A stretch of 64,000 nucleotides of DNA from Coniella vitis (Eukaryota > Ascomycota > Sordariomycetes > Diaporthales > Schizoparmaceae): assembly GCA_011317545.1 (NCBI GenBank), contig WUJK01000013.1, positions 62,001-126,000 on the forward strand, written 5' to 3'. Made by a program: the position numbers and the translations under genes. Under the pieces are notes generated by a model, which ran no database searches, had not been told where the DNA came from, and saw only the letters and a program-made list of their open reading frames with translations. Within the stretch, counting starts at the first letter, position 1. Each line of letters starts with the position of its first letter. Of the stretch, positions 44,445 to 54,308 are shown in pieces.

Positions 44445-47400
44445 TTATAATGCACCCCATGCACCTCCACCAGGCGTCATGATAATCACCCTCTCGCCCT
44501 CATCCAACTTCACACTCGCCTTACCACCCAATCCTACAATCTCCTCTACCTTCTCTCCCCCTTCTTGACTCTTCCTCACAATCAGATTCCTCCCCATTCC
44601 ACCGTCGCCACCGCCCTCCATTCCAAAAGGCCGCCGACTTCTCCTCTCGCTCAAGATACTGCACGTAACCGGCACCCGGAACTCAATCTCCCTCACCGTT
44701 CCCTCACCACCATCCCACTTGCCCCTCCCCGCACTGCCCTCTCTCAACTCGAACCTTCTCAAAATACACGGGTAGCGCTTTTCAAACACTTCTGGGTCTG
44801 TAATCCGTGTATTCGTCATGTGTACATGCACGCCGCTCGCGCCCTGCCAGCCTGGTCCCGCGCCCGCTCCACCTGCAATCGTCTCGTAGCATCCGAACCC
44901 TTCGACATGGGCGCCTGTAACAGGGTCTTTTCCTCCTGTGCCAAAGGTGAGGTTGTTACAGCACCCTTGGCTGGCTGCGCAGGCGCGGAAAGCTTTGAGG
45001 ACGACGTCTGTGACGCGCTGCGACGTGAGCACGTTGCCTCCGACAACGCCGAGGCCCTTGGCTGGGTTGAGGATCGTGTTGGGCGGGACGATGATATCAA
45101 TGGGGTTGAGGCACCCTTGGTTGAGCGGGATGGACGAGTTGACGAGACTGCGCAGACAGTAGATGATGGCCGAGTGCGTGATGGCAATGGGCGCGTTGGT
45201 GTTGCCGAGAACTTGCGGGCCGGTGCCCGTAAAGTCAAAGGTCGCGGAGCCGTCGTCGCGCAGGCTAATGGTGAGCGAGATGGGTGTGCCGTCGTCCATG
45301 TAGTCTACAGCCGAGAGCGTGGGGCCGTGGCTGGCGAGGGTGCGTTTGAGGAGCTCGCGGACGGCGACTTCGGCGGTGGTCTGGATGGCGTACATGTACC
45401 GGTGGACGACCTCGAGGCCAAACTCGGTGATCAAGGCGCGAATGAGCGTGATGCCCTTTTGGTTGGCGGCGATTTGGGCCTTGAGGTCGGAAATGTTGTC
45501 GGCGAGCTTGCGGGTGCCCGAGCAACCCTCGTGTTTGGCTGGCTCGTCGAGCAGCAGGCGGGTGATTTCCGCTTCGTCAAACACGCCGCCTGATACGAGG
45601 CGGGTGGATTCGATCGCGGCGCCTTCTTGCCAGAGGGCGGCGGAGTTGGGGGGCATCGAGCCGGGGAGAATGCCTCCGATGTCTGCGTGATGGCCACGGC
45701 TGGCCACGTAAAAGGCAAGGCTGCCGTCCTTGTCGAAAACGGGGGTGATGACAGTGATATCGGGAAGGTGCGTACCACCGCACGAAGGGTGGTTCGATAC
45801 GAGCACATCACCGTCCTGGAGTTTTCCTGCCCAGAGCTGGTGTTGGTAGCGTACGGCGAACTGCATCGAGCCCAGATGGACGGGCACGTGAGGCGCATTC
45901 GCGACGAGACCGCCGTCGGGGGAGAATATCGCACAGGAAAAGTCGAGACGTTCCTTGATGTTTGTCGATACCGATGTCTTTTGGAGAGTGCGGCCCATTT
46001 GCTCGGCGATGGACATGAAGCGGTGGCCGAAGATGGACAGTTGGATGGGAGAGAACTCGGTGCTGGACGTGGTACTTGTGCTGCCTTGTCGGTCCACAAC
46101 GACGTAGCTGTCGAGGATGGTCGCGGTCGCGTTTGGCGTGACGACAATGGTCTGCGTCTTGTCGATGATGAGGGCGGGACCTGTGACTTTGGAGCCGGCA
46201 GGGAGCGTCTGCAGCTCATACGTAGGGGTGTCGGCCCATTTGCTCTCGGCGAAGTAGACCTTGGTGGACCCATTGGCGGCAGGCGTTTTGAAGGAGGAGG
46301 AGTCGCCGCTACCGCCTCCTGCTTGAAGGAAGCGCTTGAGCTGCGCATAGGGGCTCTGCTCGACCCTCGCATGCGCCGCCCCCGTCGCACGAACGCGAAC
46401 ATCGTCCACAATGATGGCCTTGTCCGGAAAGTGGAAACCAAATTCGCGCTTGTGGGCCGCTTCGAACTCGGCCTTGAAGTCCCAGCCACTGTCGCCCTTC
46501 AACACCATCAGGGAGCTGCTGGAGCCAGTGTACCGCATGTTGAGGTAGTAATCGTGGGACAGGCGGTCCTCGGCGAATCCTTGGCTCTTGAGCTCTGCGG
46601 ACGCCTGCGCCGCGAGGTCTCCCAGCTGTTGGTGGATTGCAGGTGCGGTTTCGGGTGTATACGTGACCGCAGCGGGTTTCTGCACCTCGTGGACGACGTC
46701 TGCCAGGGACATGCCGTAGGCAGAGAGGATAGAGGAGTACTTGTGGATGATGATGCGCGAGATGCCGAGGACGGTAGCCACGGAGCAGGCATGCTGGCCA
46801 CCCGCGCCACCAAAGCAGGCCAGATGGTGCGCAGACGTCTCGTAGCCGCGCGCTTCGGTCAGCGCACGGATGGGGCGCGCCATTCCTTCGTTGGCCACCT
46901 CGAGGAAGCCCATGGCAACCTCTTCGGCGGAAAAGGGCGACAATCCTGCTTGCTGGCGGTCGGCATTGATCTCGTCCGTCAAGGTGGCAAACTTGGCGGC
47001 CGTGACCTCTCGGTTCAAGGGCTCGTCCTCCTTGGGGCCAAAGACCTTGGGGAAGTACTCGGGCAGGAGACGGCCCAGGAACAGGTTCGCATCCGTGACG
47101 GTAAGGGGCCCGCCCTTGCGGTAACAGGCCGGGCCTGGATGGGCGCTCGCGGATTCCGGGCCCACGTTGAACAGGCCGTTTTTCCACGTCAAGATGGAGC
47201 CACCGCCAGCGGCGACTGTGTGGATATCGAGCTGCGGGCTCTGAATGCCGATCCCGGCCGTTGTCGTTTCAAACACATGGTCGTACACGCCTGCGTACCG
47301 CGACACGTCTGTGGAGGTGCCGCCCATGTCGAATCCAATGACGGGCTTCTTCTCTTGGGCATCCCACGACGTCTGCGCGTAGCCCACCACACCGCCAGCG

Positions 47401-47825
47401 GGGCCCGAAAGGATGGCCTTGAGACCACTAAACTTGCGGTAATCGACCAGGCCACCGTCCGACTGCATGAACTCGATGCGGGTGCCTTGGCTGCTGAATC
47501 CGCCGGCAAAGTTGGCCTCGATGGACGAGATGTAGTCCTGGATGACGGGGGTCAGGTAGGCGTCGGCCATGGCAGACATGCCTCGCGGCACCACGTTGAT
47601 CATGGGCTGGACCGCCGACGAGAGGGTCACGCTGAAGCCCATTTCTGTCGCCAGACGGCCGACCTCGAGCTCGTGCGCGGGGTATGCGTACGAGTGTATA
47701 AAGACCACTGCTACAGACCGGAAGCCTTGATCCCATAGCGACTGTAACGACAGCTGGACGGCGTCCAAGTCCGGTTTCTGCATGACGCGGACGGTCTCGC
47801 CCGTAATGGCAGTGACGAGTTCTGC

Positions 47826-47867
<42 letters not shown>

Positions 47868-48350
47868 CACAGGTGTCTTGACAGACTTTGGGTCCTCGGT
47901 GTAATCCTCCATGGTCACACGCTCGTCCACCTCGACCACCTGTTCATACAAGACCTCTGGCCTTGCTACGGTCAAGTCGAAGATGTCTGGTCGTGATTGG
48001 TTGCCAATGAAAAGCAGGTCTTTGAAGCCCTTTGTGATGAGCAGGGCGGATCGCGCGCCCTTTCTCTCGAGCAGGGCATTGGTCGCAACGGTTGTGCCCA
48101 TGCGAATGGACTCAATGTGGAAGAGATCGAGCAGCTGGCCGCGAGGATGTGGGGTGCCAGTGCATATTTCGAGGATCCGGCGGATGCCCTCTGTTGGCGC
48201 ATCTTGGTAATTTGCTGGATCCACGGAGAGCAGCTTGAGGATAACGTCTGGGCGGCCGGGCAGGGAGGCGTGGACGTCTGTGAAGGTGCCGCCACGGTCG
48301 ATGGATATGCGGATCCCGAGGGGGGGCGTAGAGTCTTGGAGGGAGCCCAT
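44445..48350 (-). CDS. OXP1: 5-Oxoprolinase (ATP-hydrolysing)
   Basis: Converts 5-oxo-L-proline plus ATP to L-glutamate in the gamma-glutamyl cycle; cytosolic, active as a dimer. A single intronless frame of 1301 residues, the usual size for eukaryotic oxoprolinases. Domains in order: hydantoinase A N-terminal (IRISIDRGGTFTDVHASLPG, then TTVATNALLERKGARSALLI), hydantoinase A (KPVIGFDMGGTSTDVSRYAG, then ACFGGAGGQHACSVATVLGI), and hydantoinase B (EFSPIQLSIFGHRFMSIAEQ, then VSNHPSCGGTHLPDITVITP). The end is MTPGGGAWGAL, typical of the family. One oddity is a run of Ser and Ala at about residues 162-177, encoded by a GCT/GAT microsatellite (47822-47866), in what should be a loop of the first domain. 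The gene points away from the DUF1445 gene to its right. Confidence 0.95.
47822..47866. repeat. GCT/GAT trinucleotide tract inside OXP1
   Basis: A GCT run directly followed by a GAT run, read on the minus strand as Ser codons then Ala codons. It keeps frame. Confidence 0.9.
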
Positions 48351-49627
48351 TGTGTGATCGTGTAGGTCAGGAATAATAAGGCTGATGTAGGATATTGGTA
48401 TCGCGGACGCGGAGGTGAGGTGAGATCAAGATGGTGGGCATCCGGTGAAGGCGGTGATGGCGCCAAAAATTGGGGGGGGGGGATTGTTCCAAGAATGCAA
48501 TAAAACACACAATATACAGGTGAGGTGTCACGAACAAACGGCTGGATGCCCAGATAGATGGCAGTCGAGATGGATGGTGTATTTGAATGGTTGTCTTCGT
48601 TCGGATTCAACTGCCGTGTCCCACCTTGATTCAGCTGCAAGCTGGAGTGAGGCTCCGAACATACTCCAGGGACCAGATTCCATTTGTCATGGACCGCTCG
48701 GCATCAGATCACATCAGCCCAAAGCATTAGTCAAGGTTGGGAGATAGTCATGGCGGTTGGCTGCGCGTGAGGTGCCGCTGGTGTCCAAATAGATTACAGA
48801 CAATGCCGCAACAACGCGCTCATAGCCTTGGCCGCCAGTTGCTCAGCCAACAGCGAAAAGAGGAAGGCACACTCTTCTCTCCACACGAGCGCCGCCGCAC
48901 AGTAACCAAGTGCGCCGGCGCCGGTAAGAGTGCCAGAATGGTTGCTGCGGAGTGGGAATCCGGCGCTGGGCAGTGTGTTAGAGTGGATCCTGATCGGAGT
49001 CGTCGTCCGATAAAAATGCAGGGTATATAAATACATTTGGCTTGTACCGCTGCTGGGAGCTTGCCGGCTGGCAACAGCTGGCGGAAGCTGTTCGATCCTC
49101 TATGCAAGGAAATCAGGCATGGTTAGCCGGACCCCCCAGCCTGCGGCGCCGGGGCCTGCAGCCAACTGATCCCTTGCGAGGCGAGTCTTTATTATTTTCT
49201 TTTTAGTTTTTCTAACGCATTATGTAGATTTATTTTTATTAGTTTTACTGTGAGATAGAATAAAATCCGGTTATATTTATTATAATTAATCAATATGAAT
49301 TAGAACTTTATCAATAAAAACTCGGCGTTGCAGGCTGGGAGAGGTAGGGGGGAGTCCCAGGGGGTCTCCCCCAAGAAGAAAGAGCCCCTACCCACTCTGA
49401 AAATAGAAGCTATGGCCAGCTTTCAAACAATCCGCGCAACAAAGCAACCACCAGCCCGAAAGGGGAAGGGATCCACTAGATGATGCAACAACAACAGAAG
49501 CAGCCTGGCAAATACACACAGCACGCTGAGGCAGGCATTGCTTTACCACCGTGAAAACCGAGATTGCTTTTGCTCAGAGAAGGGGGAAAAAAATCTTTAG
49601 GATTTTCAAGTTCTCACAAACCTCATC
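48351..49627. other. Intergenic spacer with AT-rich block
   Basis: OXP1 promoter side plus an AT-rich block at about 49185-49330. A G-run lies near 48471-48482. Near 49340-49380 sits a G-rich stretch with GGGGGGAGTCCC and GGGGTCTCCCCC. No gene seen. Confidence 0.5.
49185..49330. repeat. AT-rich block, possible degraded repeat
   Basis: About 145 bases made mostly of A and T (TTTATTATTTTCTTTTTAG and similar), with sharp edges against GC-rich sequence on both sides. This could be a scrap of a repeat altered by C-to-T mutation (RIP), or simply AT-rich promoter DNA. Confidence 0.4.
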
Positions 49628-50158
49628 ATGGTTCGCATCACCAGAGGTATGGCGGCCAGAATGGATCCAGAACGGGAGCCCGAGCAGACGGTGAAGCCTC
49701 AGCAGCCAGCACCGACATCAGCTTCGACAAATCTCACTGTGCCAATCATGGAAAACACATTCAAACCAGATTCAACGACAATAGATGTTCTTGGGCCTGA
49801 CCCAGCCGTGGCTGATGGCATCCAACCAGATTCGGAGCCTCAGCCAGAACCAGCACCAATTGTCCCCTCAGGCCCCAAGCGAAAGCGCATCCGCACAGAG
49901 AAACTCAAGGCTCGACGAGCTGCCTACAATCGCAAGAAGCGGCAACATGTTCTAGCCGAAATCATGGCAAACCCGTCGGCCACGGGTTCCTCCTCATTGC
50001 GGGCTGGCCGTCCACAGAGCTTCAAAGCCCTGCAAAAGCTGTTTCTGAAGCAGCAACAGGAAATCAAGCACCTCAAAAAGCAGGCCGCCAAGTCTGCTGC
50101 TGCGACACCACATGACGGAACCCACGCTGGCCAGACTTGGAGAGTTCTGGATGCGTAA
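49628..50158 (+). CDS. Hypothetical basic protein, possibly nuclear
   Basis: A 176-residue single frame I do not recognise. Residues 1-85 are Pro/Glu/Gln/Ser-rich and probably disordered. Residues about 83-110 are strongly basic (KRKRIRTEKLKARRAAYNRK) and look like a nuclear localisation signal or a DNA-binding basic region. Residues about 125-155 could form a short coiled coil (KALQKLFLKQQQEIKHLKKQ). This resembles a bZIP arrangement in outline, but the spacing and the conserved Asn-Arg pattern are not right. It lies between OXP1 and the DUF1445 gene. The frame may continue into further exons; I could not show this. Confidence 0.5.
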   Translation: MVRITRGMAARMDPEREPEQTVKPQQPAPTSASTNLTVPIMENTFKPDSTTIDVLGPDPAVADGIQPDSEPQPEPAPIVPSGPKRKRIRTEKLKARRAAYNRKKRQHVLAEIMANPSATGSSSLRAGRPQSFKALQKLFLKQQQEIKHLKKQAAKSAAATPHDGTHAGQTWRVLDA

Positions 50159-50654
50159 TATGAACGAGAAACCGGAACAGGGGCTACATTCACACGGTAT
50201 GTCCCCCTATCTCCATTGTATCGATGTGCCACGTTCCGGGGCAGCTGAGGATGGGGGGGTAATATGTGGCTTGCGGATGAAATGCACAATAGTCAAAATG
50301 GTGGGATTACAGGCATCGCAGTATGGCTAATCTCAGCACCAGCAAGTCGACTCCGATTTGCCCAGTGTCAGTGGACAGCACATCATTTGGCCGGTATCCG
50401 ATCCGGCAGTCCATTATCTCTTTCTCTGCGGTAAAGCCAAGACGATCCGACCCGGCTTTGCCCATCAGCTCTACTTATTAATATTATGTTGCCTTGTGGG
50501 CTCCGGTGTCTGTAAGGCGGAATAGACCAGACGTCACGTTCTAATATCAGCCTTGACTTTTGCAAGAGTTCATCTACTCATCGCTCACTCACGAATTCTC
50601 TGGCTCTGTCTTATGGGTCACCCGCTCTTTTCCACTTCATTACCAAAGATCGAA
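50159..50654. other. Intergenic, upstream of DUF1445 gene
   Basis: Promoter and leader region. The in-frame sequence upstream of 50655 contains one further ATG at 50613; before that only a TTG. Confidence 0.45.
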
Positions 50655-51608
50655 ATGCTGCAGACGTCAAATGATCATTATTATACAGGTCATGCTGTGC
50701 GTTTGGCATGCCGTAACAAAAGCCTCACCAATCAAACCGCTGGTCTTGCTCCGTCCTACCTCCAAGCCAACCTCATTGTTTTACCTGTCCGGTATGCAGA
50801 TGACTTTCGTCTGCTGTGTGCTCGCAATCCAGTACCTTGCCCTCTGGTTGCCGAGTCTGCCAGACCGGGCGACTTCACACACCTTCGATCGCATCTCACC
50901 GCTGTTCAGCCTTTAACAATAACAACAACAGCCGTGGACCGAGACAAGCAAGCGACGAGCCTCTCGACCGCAATAACGCTCGATATAGCCAAGGATGTTG
51001 ACTTGCGCCACGACTTCCCCAAATACAGGGTTTACGAGAATGGCCATGCTCGGGACGAGGATCTTCTCGACATTGCATCGATCTGGACGGAGACGCATGT
51101 CGGTTTTCTGATCGGGTGCTCGTACAGCTTCGAGTCAGCGCTTGCTGCTGCCGGCTTGACACCACGCCATCAACTCCAAGGCCGCAATGTGCCCATGTAT
51201 CGCACAAACATCCCGCTCTGCCCTGCAGGTGTCTTTGCCGGCGGGACGTATGTGGTTTCCATGAGACCGTACCCAGAAGAGGATGTAGAGAGAGTGCGTG
51301 CAGTGACGCGGCCGTATGTTGCCACCCACGGAGAGCCTATTGCATGGGGGTGGGATGGGGCGAAGCAGTTGGGTATCGAGGACATCACAAAGGTGCAATG
51401 GGGCGAGCAAAGTCTGCGAGAGGACGGCAGTGGACAACCTTTTGACGAGGGCGAAGCAGGGTACGTGCCTGTGTTTTGGGGCTGTGGAGTGACGCCACAG
51501 AACGCAGTGATCATGGCCGGCTTGGAGGGGACTGCGATGGCGCACAGTCCTGGGCATATGATGGTGCTGGATGTGCGGGACGAGGATGTCTTTTCTGTGC
51601 CTCCATAG
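50655..51608 (+). CDS. DUF1445 hydro-lyase, D-glutamate cyclase family
   Basis: Member of the DUF1445 family, which includes bacterial YcsI and the domain of mammalian mitochondrial D-glutamate cyclase that turns D-glutamate into 5-oxo-D-proline. From ATG 50655 it has 317 residues, about the full family length. Landmarks are AVRLACRNKSLTNQTAGLAP, QANLIVLPVRYADDFRLLCA, NPVPCPLV, ETHVGFLIGCSYSFESALAA, NVPMYRTNIPLCPAGVFAGG and FWGCGVTPQNAVIMAGLEGT. An ATG at 50613 would add 14 residues. No presequence is evident from 50655. 5-Oxoprolinase is encoded 2.3 kb away on the opposite strand, and both work on 5-oxoproline. That the fungal protein has cyclase activity is inferred from the family. Confidence 0.88.
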   Translation: MLQTSNDHYYTGHAVRLACRNKSLTNQTAGLAPSYLQANLIVLPVRYADDFRLLCARNPVPCPLVAESARPGDFTHLRSHLTAVQPLTITTTAVDRDKQATSLSTAITLDIAKDVDLRHDFPKYRVYENGHARDEDLLDIASIWTETHVGFLIGCSYSFESALAAAGLTPRHQLQGRNVPMYRTNIPLCPAGVFAGGTYVVSMRPYPEEDVERVRAVTRPYVATHGEPIAWGWDGAKQLGIEDITKVQWGEQSLREDGSGQPFDEGEAGYVPVFWGCGVTPQNAVIMAGLEGTAMAHSPGHMMVLDVRDEDVFSVPP

Positions 51609-52173
51609 GCGAAATGGAGACGTGTTTTGTTGGCCTTTTTTTGTTCCATGCCGTCGACATCTTTCCTTTGCTGGTTATGTAGTCTTTCCCATTCTTGGGC
51701 TCTCTCATCATGGCAGACGCAGGATTCCTTGAGCTATTTCCTCTACGCAATTCAATATTCACAGGTCTACAGCGAGCGATTCGAGATGTGGTGCACGGGG
51801 AAACGAAGTGGAAAAAAAGGCGGCTCCACATTTGTACTCGGAGGAAAGTGCCAAAGGCAAGCGTTGTGCCTTCTCAACACAAAGGAAAGCTGTGATCTTC
51901 AAAGGGAAAGAGCGTCCCTGTGGCCGTGGAGAGGACTAGGATCTTCAGTGCCTCCCCTCGGCAAGACCAGGTCCAGGTGAAGCACCTTCATTCTGGTCTT
52001 CTCTCGCCCCCTAAAAGCTCTCGGCCATTTGACCAAGGCGAGGCAACCGCCTAAATGCCGTACCGACCCATCGACCTTTATCTGACCGTTGTCTTCCTCG
52101 GTTGACCCGAATTCCTCCAAATCCTTCGTCGGATTTCCATCCATTTTCCTTTTGAGCCAGCTGCTTCCGCGCA
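51609..52173. other. Intergenic spacer
   Basis: Downstream of the DUF1445 gene and upstream of the next plus-strand gene. Short frames only; no supported feature. Confidence 0.45.
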
Positions 52174-52953
52174 ATGTTTGGTCCTCGCACGCCGAGCCCC
52201 GGCCCAGCCTGGCCTCCATCTCGCCGTCCCACCCCCCATCCGCGCATTCCCTTTGACGGTCTCGACCCTAGACCAGGAGCCCTGCTGGCTCCGGTAGCCA
52301 GAAGAGCCCCATGCCCTCCCGACTTCTGCTCCATGCCCTATGACCACACCGTATGCGCCATTCCGCCTTGTCGCGGCACCTGGGAGGGTGATGCTTCCCT
52401 CGATCCAGAGTCTGCCAACACGCAAGCGACAAGAGGACTAGGAGCGAGCTACTTTGACTTGCCAGCCTCCTTTACCCTGTTCAACCGCACACATTTCCAC
52501 CGTCACTCGCACATGTATCTCGCCACTTCCAAGGACCAACCGCTCTATCGCGTGTCCCCCGAATGGGACAGGGTCCTCCTTCACAGCGGGCCCGGGCCCA
52601 ACGACGCGATCCTCGCCACGCTCAAACACAAAAGCATTCTCGATTCTTCTCATGGCCAGGTCACGCTAGCCCACGGCATGCAAGGCACGATTCCCTTGCG
52701 AAGCTCATACGGCTTCGCAATCAATGTCCCCGCTGCGGCTCCCTCCAACCATGATACCTATGGGCGCAGCGGCACGCGCATCGAAGCGTTCGAGTGGCGC
52801 CGCAGCAGAGGGCCCGCGGTAAAGTTGCTCGGCCACGGGTCGGGGTATAAGCTTGTGCGGTCGGCGACGGATGCTGGCAATGGCTGCGGGGAGATTGCCA
52901 CGGATGGTGGAGAGGTTGTTGCTGTGCTGGCCTTGGAGAGGCCGTGGCAGTAG
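52174..52953 (+). CDS. Hypothetical protein, possible tubby-like C-terminal fold
   Basis: A 259-residue single frame. Residues 1-50 are Pro/Arg-rich and probably disordered; ATG 52333 could be an alternative start. From about residue 90 the pattern resembles fungal tubby/LURP-type beta-barrel proteins: SFTLFNRTHFHRHSHMYLAT, then PLYRVSPEWDRVLLH, DAILATLKHKSILDSSHGQV, and a late strand set ending in DGGEVVAVLALERPWQ. Such proteins may bind membrane lipids, but this is a weak match by pattern alone. No signal peptide or membrane helix. GC-rich coding composition and an open frame across 780 bases support a real gene. Confidence 0.55.
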   Translation: MFGPRTPSPGPAWPPSRRPTPHPRIPFDGLDPRPGALLAPVARRAPCPPDFCSMPYDHTVCAIPPCRGTWEGDASLDPESANTQATRGLGASYFDLPASFTLFNRTHFHRHSHMYLATSKDQPLYRVSPEWDRVLLHSGPGPNDAILATLKHKSILDSSHGQVTLAHGMQGTIPLRSSYGFAINVPAAAPSNHDTYGRSGTRIEAFEWRRSRGPAVKLLGHGSGYKLVRSATDAGNGCGEIATDGGEVVAVLALERPWQ

Positions 52954-53387
52954 GACCGGGCGGCCAAGATTAGCTTCCAGGGAACGGGAGCGCAGGGTGT
53001 GTTGGGGCACGAGTGGCGCTTGGTCGCTGTCATGACGGCAATTGGGATTTGGGATATAGGACAATAAGCGAGTGCAGGGCTGCAGGCGTGATATGGGTCT
53101 TGTCTATGGCGAGGGCAGGTCAATAGCGGGTGGAGGGTTCAATGAAAAGACCAACCTACTGTATCGCGGTAAAATGCTAACGTCGAGAATCAGATTCAAA
53201 ACCTATCAGTACCGGTAGTCAAAGTACTTACCTGCCCGTAACGTCAATACAAAATCTCAACGACCTAGAGTGAACGACTTTGTCTGTATATTAAAGCTAA
53301 ATTCTCTCCCCTCTAATCATCAAATCTACCGAGTGATCTAGATATCTAACGTGGCTGACAAGAAAACACCACACACGCACTGCACCC
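52954..53387. other. Intergenic, convergent 3' ends
   Basis: Spacer between two convergent stops; the right half (53130-53390) is clearly AT-richer. No gene seen. Confidence 0.5.
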
Positions 53388-54308
53388 TCACACAACCGTA
53401 TAACTAACCCTCGACTGGCCCTTGCTCCTCGAAATCTTCTTGACCTTGGTCTCACCACATCCCTTGGTCGAGTCCACATGCGTGCCTCCACACGGATACA
53501 CTTCGGCGCCCACGATATTCACCACTCTCAGCTTCTCCCCCTCCCCGCCAGGTCTCTTATCCGCCGGTGGGAGCAGCCTCTCCAAGCCTCGCGTTTTGAA
53601 GTCCTCTTCATCCCACCATTCCACCTGCACGGGCATGTCCTCCTCTATGTACGCATCGACCTGCTTCTGGATGGCGTCCTTCCACTTGCCCTCAATCAAG
53701 CCCGCGAACTCGCACGCCGCGGAGTCGGGAAAGTGTGACGCTTTGAGCTCGTCAAAGCCTGGGATGGAAGACGCGCAGGCTGTCCGCACCGCGGCGCCGA
53801 GGACGTGGCCTGCCGTGTGCAGACGGGAATACAGGAGGCGCTTGGCAATGTCAATGGACTGGGTGACTGTGGCGCCGGGCTGGAAGGAAGCGGTGGTGCT
53901 TGGGGTGCGGAAACGCCCGTAGTGCAGGACCTGGCCGTCGTGGAGGGCGTCCATCCGCACAGCTTCGACGTCGAACACCGCCGCCGCGCCGTTCACGGTT
54001 TCCTGTTCCTTGGCGGCGGAGCTCATGGTCCCGACGTCCGAAGGTTGGCCGCCGCCCTGTGGGTGGAAAATGGTGGCCTCGGTCACGACGACGTGGTGGT
54101 CGTCCTCCTTCTCCCCATTGTCGGCAGAAGAAGCAGAGGCAGCATTCTTGTGGAACAGCAGGCGGTTCGTCTCTTCGAGCTGGCTAAAGGGGTAGACGGC
54201 TGTCACGGTTGTCGCTAGCTTGTACAGCTTGGCGTCGTGGTGGAAGGCGAGGTGGGTTCTCGGTCTTGCTGCTGTTGGTGTTTGGGGCAAGGAGGAGGAG
54301 GAGGCCAT
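53388..54308 (-). CDS. AlaX-type alanyl-tRNA editing protein
   Basis: Free-standing trans-editing protein related to the editing domain of alanyl-tRNA synthetase; it hydrolyses tRNA-Ala mischarged with Ser or Gly. 306 residues from the ATG at 54308. Zinc-site motifs are visible: the HxxxH in LLYSRLHTAGHVLGAAVR (His164 and His168) and the CxxxH in VYPCGGTHVD (Cys273 and His277). TEATIFHPQGGGQPSDVG is the family's N-terminal core, and KKISRSKGQSRVSYTVV ends the protein. The in-frame region upstream, back to about 54443, has no ATG but encodes an Arg/Ser-rich segment that looks like a mitochondrial presequence (IAISARATRRRPSS, then RRSISRSAAA). Confidence 0.9.
   Translation of the reverse strand: MASSSSLPQTPTAARPRTHLAFHHDAKLYKLATTVTAVYPFSQLEETNRLLFHKNAASASSADNGEKEDDHHVVVTEATIFHPQGGGQPSDVGTMSSAAKEQETVNGAAAVFDVEAVRMDALHDGQVLHYGRFRTPSTTASFQPGATVTQSIDIAKRLLYSRLHTAGHVLGAAVRTACASSIPGFDELKASHFPDSAACEFAGLIEGKWKDAIQKQVDAYIEEDMPVQVEWWDEEDFKTRGLERLLPPADKRPGGEGEKLRVVNIVGAEVYPCGGTHVDSTKGCGETKVKKISRSKGQSRVSYTVV

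Noticed and set aside
45627..47738. 703-codon plus-strand frame opposite OXP1
   Set aside because: Shadow of the GC-rich codon pattern of the intact 5-oxoprolinase on the other strand.
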